The notes beneath the pieces were generated by a model. The model did no database searches. It was given only the letters and a program-made list of their open reading frames with translations, and had not been told where the DNA came from. Shown here in pieces: positions 7,266-10,826 of a DNA stretch of 10,826 nt (its first letter is position 1; every line of letters begins with the position of its first letter). The stretch covers positions 838 through 11,663 of the forward strand of contig DOOK01000144.1 in assembly GCA_003512805.1 (NCBI GenBank), in the 5' to 3' direction. A program made the position numbers and the translations under genes. This DNA comes from Erwinia sp. Its GTDB lineage: Bacteria > Pseudomonadota > Gammaproteobacteria > Enterobacterales > Enterobacteriaceae.

Positions 7266-7480
7266 CAGACGAGATGTTACATAAGCCATTAATAAAAAAG
7301 CCATTCTCTTGCTGATGATTATCCCCGCCACGCCTGCGCCTGTCACCGGATGTAAAGAGCGATCGCTACGTATTCCAACCTCTGTCAGTAAGGTAAGCCC
7401 CAAACTTTCCGGTTCACGCTCTTACCGCTTTGCCGGACGGCGTACCGATAAAAAAGCTGCCTGATAACTATTGGTTTCTT

Positions 7481-7510
7481 TTGATCTCCACTGCCGGTAA
7501 ACGCTATTGT
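7481..7510 (+). promoter_or_regulatory. Candidate glnD promoter
   Basis: TTGATC (7481-7486), an 18-base spacer and TATTGT (7505-7510) match the sigma-70 consensus in four positions each. A start near 7517 would give a leader of about 36 bases before the GTG of glnD. With map ending at a stem-loop more than 450 bases upstream, a local promoter is likely, but this particular one is weak. Confidence 0.3.
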
Positions 7511-7552
7511 CACTGCTTATCTTTGTGCGGCAGAGAATGCGGGAGCGCTGGC

Positions 7553-10198
7553 GTGAACACCACCATGAAAGATGACGGGCAGGCATATTCTCCTGCCGAA
7601 TGGACAGATGCGGAACTGACGCGCGATACGCTGAAACAGCACCTGGAAGATTTTCAGCAATGGTTAGGGCAGGCCTTTGATGCGCAAGAAAATGTTGAGC
7701 AGCTTATTGCCGCCCGCACGCTATTTATTGACCGATTACTGCGTCGACTGTGGCGCTTTTATGGTTTCCCGGAGCAGCAGGATATCGCGCTGGTAGCCGT
7801 TGGCGGCTACGGGCGGGCCGAGCTGCATCCGCTGTCGGATATTGACGTGCTGATCCTGAGCCGTCGCCCTCTTTCCGAAGAAGATGCTCAGCGCACCAGC
7901 GAGCTTCTTACGCTGATGTGGGATCTTAAACTGGAAGTGGGCCACAGCGTCAGGACGCTGGAAGAGTGCCTGCTGGAAGGGCTGTCAGACCTTACCGTCG
8001 CCACCAACCTGATTGAATCACGTCTGCTTACCGGCGACGTTGCGCTGTTTCTTGAGCTGCAGAAAAATGTGTTTAGCGAAGGCTTCTGGCCTTCCGACCG
8101 CTTTTTCGCGGCCAAAATCGCCGAGCAGCAGGAGCGCCATCAGCGCTACCATGGCACCAGTTATAACCTGGAGCCGGATATCAAAAGCAGCCCCGGCGGC
8201 CTGCGCGATATTCATACGCTATTGTGGGTAGCGCGTCGTCATTTTGGTGCCACATCGCTCGATGAAATGGTCGGTTTCGGCTTTTTGACGCAGGCCGAGC
8301 GCAATGAGCTGAATGAGTGCCAGTCCCTGCTCTGGCGTATCCGCTTCGCGCTGCATTTGACGCTCAGCCGCTACGATAACCGGCTGTTGTTCGATCGCCA
8401 GCTGAACGTGGCACAGCGCCTGAACTACCAGGGCGAAGGCAACGAGCCGGTCGAACGAATGATGAAAGATTTTTATCGCGTCACCGGTCGTATCGGCGAG
8501 CTGAACCAGATGCTGCTGCAGCTGTTTGACGAGGCGATTCTGGCGTTGGGCGAGGATGAAAAGCCTCGTGCCATTGACAGTGAATTTCAGCTGCGTGGCA
8601 CCTTAATCGATCTGATTGACGAGACGCTGTTCACCAACGATCCGGTGGCCATCATGCGCATGTTTTACACCATGGTGCGCATGCCGAATATTACCGGAAT
8701 TTATTCTACTACGCTGCGCCAGCTGCGCTTCGCCCGTCGACATCTTCAGCAGCCTCTGTGCACGCTTCCCAAAGCGCGGGAGCTGTTTCTGTCGATTCTG
8801 CGGCATCCGGGCGCGGTAAGTCGGGCCTTGGTGCCGATGCATCGTCACAGCGTACTGTGGGCCTATATGCCGCAGTGGGGCAATATCGTCGGCCAGATGC
8901 AGTTTGACCTCTTTCACGCCTACACCGTGGATGAACATACTATCCGCGTCCTGCAAAAACTGGAAAGCTTCGCTAATGAGGCGACCCGACCACGCCATCC
9001 GCTTTGCGTAGAGATCTGGCCGCGCCTGCCGCAGCCAGAACTGCTGCTGATGGCCGGATTGTTTCACGATATAGCCAAAGGGCGCGGCGGCGATCACTCC
9101 GTGCTGGGTGCACAGGATGCGCTGGAGTTCGCCGAGCTTCATGGCCTGAATTCACGGGAAACGCAGCTGGTCGCCTGGCTGGTGCGTCACCATCTGCTGA
9201 TGTCGGTCACGGCGCAGCGTCGCGATATCCAGGATCCCACTGAAATCCAGCAGTTCGCGGAGGTGATGCAAAATGAAAATCGGCTGCGCTATCTGGTCTG
9301 TCTGACCGTAGCGGATATCTGCGCTACCAATGAAACGCTGTGGAACAGCTGGAAGCAGAGTCTGCTGCGTGAGCTGTTCTTTGCCACTGAGAAACAGCTG
9401 CGGCGCGGGATGGAGCACAGTCCCGACCTGCGTGAGCGTGTCCGCCATCATCGTCTGCAGGCGCTGGCGCTGCTGCGTATGGACAACCTGGATGAACAGG
9501 CGTTACGCGATATCTGGGCACGTTGTAGAGCGGATTATTTCCTGCGCCATACGCCAAACCAGCTGGCCTGGCATGCCCGCCATTTAATGGAACACGACCT
9601 GTCAAAACCGCTGGTGCTGCTTAGCCCTCAGGCGACGCGCGGCGGCACGGAGATTTTTATCTGGAGCCCTGACCGCCCTTATCTTTTCGCTACCGTGGCG
9701 GGTGAACTGGACAGACGCAACCTCAGCGTGCACGACGCACAGATCTTTACCAGCCGGGACGGCATGGCGATGGATACCTTTATCGTGCTGGAGCCGGACG
9801 GCAGTCCGCTGGCTCCGGATCGCCATGAGGCAATCCGCCAGGCACTCGATCAGGCCATCGGACAAACCAGCTTCCAGCCGGCCAGAGCGCGTCGCCAGTC
9901 GGCCAGGCTAAAACATTTTAGCGTGGATACCGAGGTTAAATTCCTGCCGAGCCATACGGACAGGCGGACCTATATGGAACTGATCGCACTGGATCAGCCG
10001 GGGCTGTTGGCGCGCGTAGGGGAGATCTTCGCCGATCTGAATGTGTCGCTGCATGGTGCACGTATCAGTACCATCGGCGAGCGCGTTGAGGATTTGTTTA
10101 TTCTGGCGAATAGCGATCGGCGGGCACTCAGCCGTGAATTGCGTCACGAGTTGCAACAACGGTTGACAGAGGCCCTTAATCCAAACGATAAAGTGTGA
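7553..10198 (+). CDS. glnD: Bifunctional uridylyltransferase/uridylyl-removing enzyme (PII sensor)
   Basis: GlnD senses glutamine. When glutamine is low it uridylylates PII proteins GlnB and GlnK; when high it removes the UMP, so it controls glutamine synthetase and the NtrBC system. With the chosen start it has 881 residues (890 in E. coli). Domains in order are: a nucleotidyltransferase domain with [15 protein letters not shown] at 84-98 (metal-binding D96 and D98); the conserved linker with [23 protein letters not shown]; an HD hydrolase domain around H455, H462 and H505-D506 ([14 protein letters not shown]); and two C-terminal ACT domains from about 699 and 807 that bind glutamine. The frame is open upstream to 7430, but the GTG at 7553-7555 is preferred. 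It gives MNTT, resembling the E. coli MNTL start, and CGGGAG lies about 7 bases before it. An ATG at 7565 lacks a ribosome binding site. Residues 2-25 are divergent. Confidence 0.96.
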   Translation: MNTTMKDDGQAYSPAEWTDAELTRDTLKQHLEDFQQWLGQAFDAQENVEQLIAARTLFIDRLLRRLWRFYGFPEQQDIALVAVGGYGRAELHPLSDIDVLILSRRPLSEEDAQRTSELLTLMWDLKLEVGHSVRTLEECLLEGLSDLTVATNLIESRLLTGDVALFLELQKNVFSEGFWPSDRFFAAKIAEQQERHQRYHGTSYNLEPDIKSSPGGLRDIHTLLWVARRHFGATSLDEMVGFGFLTQAERNELNECQSLLWRIRFALHLTLSRYDNRLLFDRQLNVAQRLNYQGEGNEPVERMMKDFYRVTGRIGELNQMLLQLFDEAILALGEDEKPRAIDSEFQLRGTLIDLIDETLFTNDPVAIMRMFYTMVRMPNITGIYSTTLRQLRFARRHLQQPLCTLPKARELFLSILRHPGAVSRALVPMHRHSVLWAYMPQWGNIVGQMQFDLFHAYTVDEHTIRVLQKLESFANEATRPRHPLCVEIWPRLPQPELLLMAGLFHDIAKGRGGDHSVLGAQDALEFAELHGLNSRETQLVAWLVRHHLLMSVTAQRRDIQDPTEIQQFAEVMQNENRLRYLVCLTVADICATNETLWNSWKQSLLRELFFATEKQLRRGMEHSPDLRERVRHHRLQALALLRMDNLDEQALRDIWARCRADYFLRHTPNQLAWHARHLMEHDLSKPLVLLSPQATRGGTEIFIWSPDRPYLFATVAGELDRRNLSVHDAQIFTSRDGMAMDTFIVLEPDGSPLAPDRHEAIRQALDQAIGQTSFQPARARRQSARLKHFSVDTEVKFLPSHTDRRTYMELIALDQPGLLARVGEIFADLNVSLHGARISTIGERVEDLFILANSDRRALSRELRHELQQRLTEALNPNDKV

Positions 10199-10220
10199 CC
10201 AGGATTTACTTTTACCCCGT

Positions 10221-10261
10221 TTTCGGGCACGCAGCCGCCTGGCTTCAGGCGCGACCCGAAA
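10221..10261. repeat. Two-tier stem-loop between glnD and dapD
   Basis: An outer 7-bp stem TTTCGGG (10221-10227) and CCCGAAA (10255-10261) encloses a perfect 6-bp hairpin CGCCTG-GCTT-CAGGCG (10236-10251). Neither strand shows a T-run after it, so a classical terminator is not supported. It ends 28 bases before dapD and could be an RNA stability or protein-binding element. Confidence 0.5.
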
Positions 10262-10289
10262 CATGATTTGACACAGGAAAGCTTAATTA

Positions 10290-10826
10290 ATGCAACAGTT
10301 ACAGAGTGTTATTGAGAGCGCCTTTGAGCGCCGCGCCGAGATCACCCCAGCCAATGCCGATACCGTCACGCGGGAAGCGGTTAACCAGGTTATCGCGCTA
10401 CTGGATAGTGGCGCACTGCGTGTGGCTGAGAAGATCGACGGCCAGTGGGTGACGCATCAGTGGCTGAAAAAGGCCGTGTTGCTCTCTTTCCGCATCAATG
10501 ACAACCAGGTGATTGAGGGTGCAGAAAGCCGTTATTATGACAAAGTTCCAATGAAATTCGCCGACTATGACGATGCGCGCTTCAAAAAAGAAGGTTTCCG
10601 CGTGGTGCCGCCAGCGGCCGTTCGTCAGGGGGCTTTCATTGCGCGTAACACCGTCCTGATGCCTTCTTATGTCAATATCGGGGCCTACGTTGATGAAGGC
10701 TCTATGGTGGACACCTGGGCGACCGTCGGCTCCTGTGCGCAGATTGGTAAAAATGTGCACCTGTCAGGCGGCGTCGGTATCGGCGGCGTGCTGGAACCTT
10801 TGCAGGCTAACCCAACCATTATTGAA
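10290..10826 (+). CDS. dapD: 2,3,4,5-tetrahydropyridine-2,6-dicarboxylate N-succinyltransferase (cut by window edge)
   Basis: DapD transfers succinyl from succinyl-CoA to tetrahydrodipicolinate in the succinylase branch of lysine and meso-diaminopimelate synthesis. The window holds 179 codons of a protein that has 274 in E. coli. The N-terminal helical domain reads [20 protein letters not shown] through [22 protein letters not shown]. The left-handed beta-helix of hexapeptide repeats begins about residue 105 and includes [53 protein letters not shown]. The remainder of the helix and the CoA-binding region lie beyond the right edge. The ATG at 10290-10292 matches the family start; ACAGGAAAG upstream is the ribosome binding site, with a rather long spacing of about 11 bases. 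It follows glnD by 91 bases on the same strand. Confidence 0.97.
   Translation, partial: MQQLQSVIESAFERRAEITPANADTVTREAVNQVIALLDSGALRVAEKIDGQWVTHQWLKKAVLLSFRINDNQVIEGAESRYYDKVPMKFADYDDARFKKEGFRVVPPAAVRQGAFIARNTVLMPSYVNIGAYVDEGSMVDTWATVGSCAQIGKNVHLSGGVGIGGVLEPLQANPTIIE

Larger units (their letters stand above)
7084..7552. other. Long non-coding spacer between map and glnD
   Basis: No convincing gene lies in these roughly 470 bases. The longest minus-strand frame spans repeats and the antisense of map. Plus-strand ATGs give only short peptides without ribosome binding sites. The spacer holds the repeat pair at 7205-7265, an octamer AAGCCATT repeated at 7283-7290 and 7298-7305, GTTAAC palindromes at 7167-7172 and 7188-7193, and a candidate glnD promoter near its right end. 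As I recall, the E. coli map-glnD gap is only about 60 bases, so this one is unusually long. Confidence 0.6.

Noticed and set aside
6945..7403. Minus-strand open frame of 152 codons spanning the map-glnD spacer and the map 3' end
   Set aside because: Its middle is encoded by the 18-base repeats and its end is the antisense of map. The composition is basic and serine-rich without domain features, so it is most likely spurious.
8603..9142. Minus-strand open frame of 179 codons inside glnD
   Set aside because: It shadows the intact GlnD reading frame, with no independent signals.
10268..10273. Perfect -35 hexamer TTGACA just before dapD
   Set aside because: A matching -10 would fall inside the dapD coding sequence (around 10291-10296, TGCAAC), which is not a -10, so it cannot serve dapD as annotated.

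Overview
The window is a conserved core chromosomal locus of a gammaproteobacterium, almost certainly order Enterobacterales. Every protein is close to its Escherichia coli counterpart in length and key residues. The gene order also follows the enterobacterial arrangement: rpsB-tsf-pyrH-frr-dxr-uppS-cdsA on one strand and map-glnD-dapD diverging on the other. The proteins differ from E. coli at scattered, mostly neutral positions, with the most variable parts at the N-termini of UppS and GlnD. The overall impression is of an Erwinia/Pantoea-type genome (Erwiniaceae), but that placement is inference from memory and not a computed result.

Minus strand, read from the centre leftwards. A leader-bearing promoter near 6101-6130 drives rpsB (ribosomal protein S2) and tsf (EF-Ts), with a terminator-like hairpin between the two genes and a strong tandem terminator after tsf. 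Then come pyrH (UMP kinase), frr (ribosome recycling factor), dxr (DXP reductoisomerase), uppS (undecaprenyl diphosphate synthase) and the first 107 codons of cdsA (CDP-diglyceride synthase), which runs off the left edge. These genes link translation, pyrimidine nucleotide supply, isoprenoid precursor synthesis, the lipid carrier for peptidoglycan, and phospholipid synthesis.

Plus strand, rightwards. map (methionine aminopeptidase) is followed by an unusually long spacer of 508 bases, then glnD (bifunctional uridylyltransferase and uridylyl-removing enzyme for PII), then dapD (tetrahydrodipicolinate N-succinyltransferase, lysine/diaminopimelate pathway), which is cut by the right edge after 179 residues.

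There is no mobile element, CRISPR array, tRNA, rRNA or accessory defence gene in view, and I found no new protein system. What deserves a second look is non-coding. First, a compact promoter plus intrinsic terminator sits in the dxr-uppS spacer and may form a short leader RNA or attenuator. Second, the map-glnD spacer holds a near-identical pair of 18-base repeats inside a nested inverted repeat. Third, strings of stem-loops occupy the rpsB-tsf, pyrH-frr, frr-dxr and glnD-dapD spacers and the map/rpsB divergent region.
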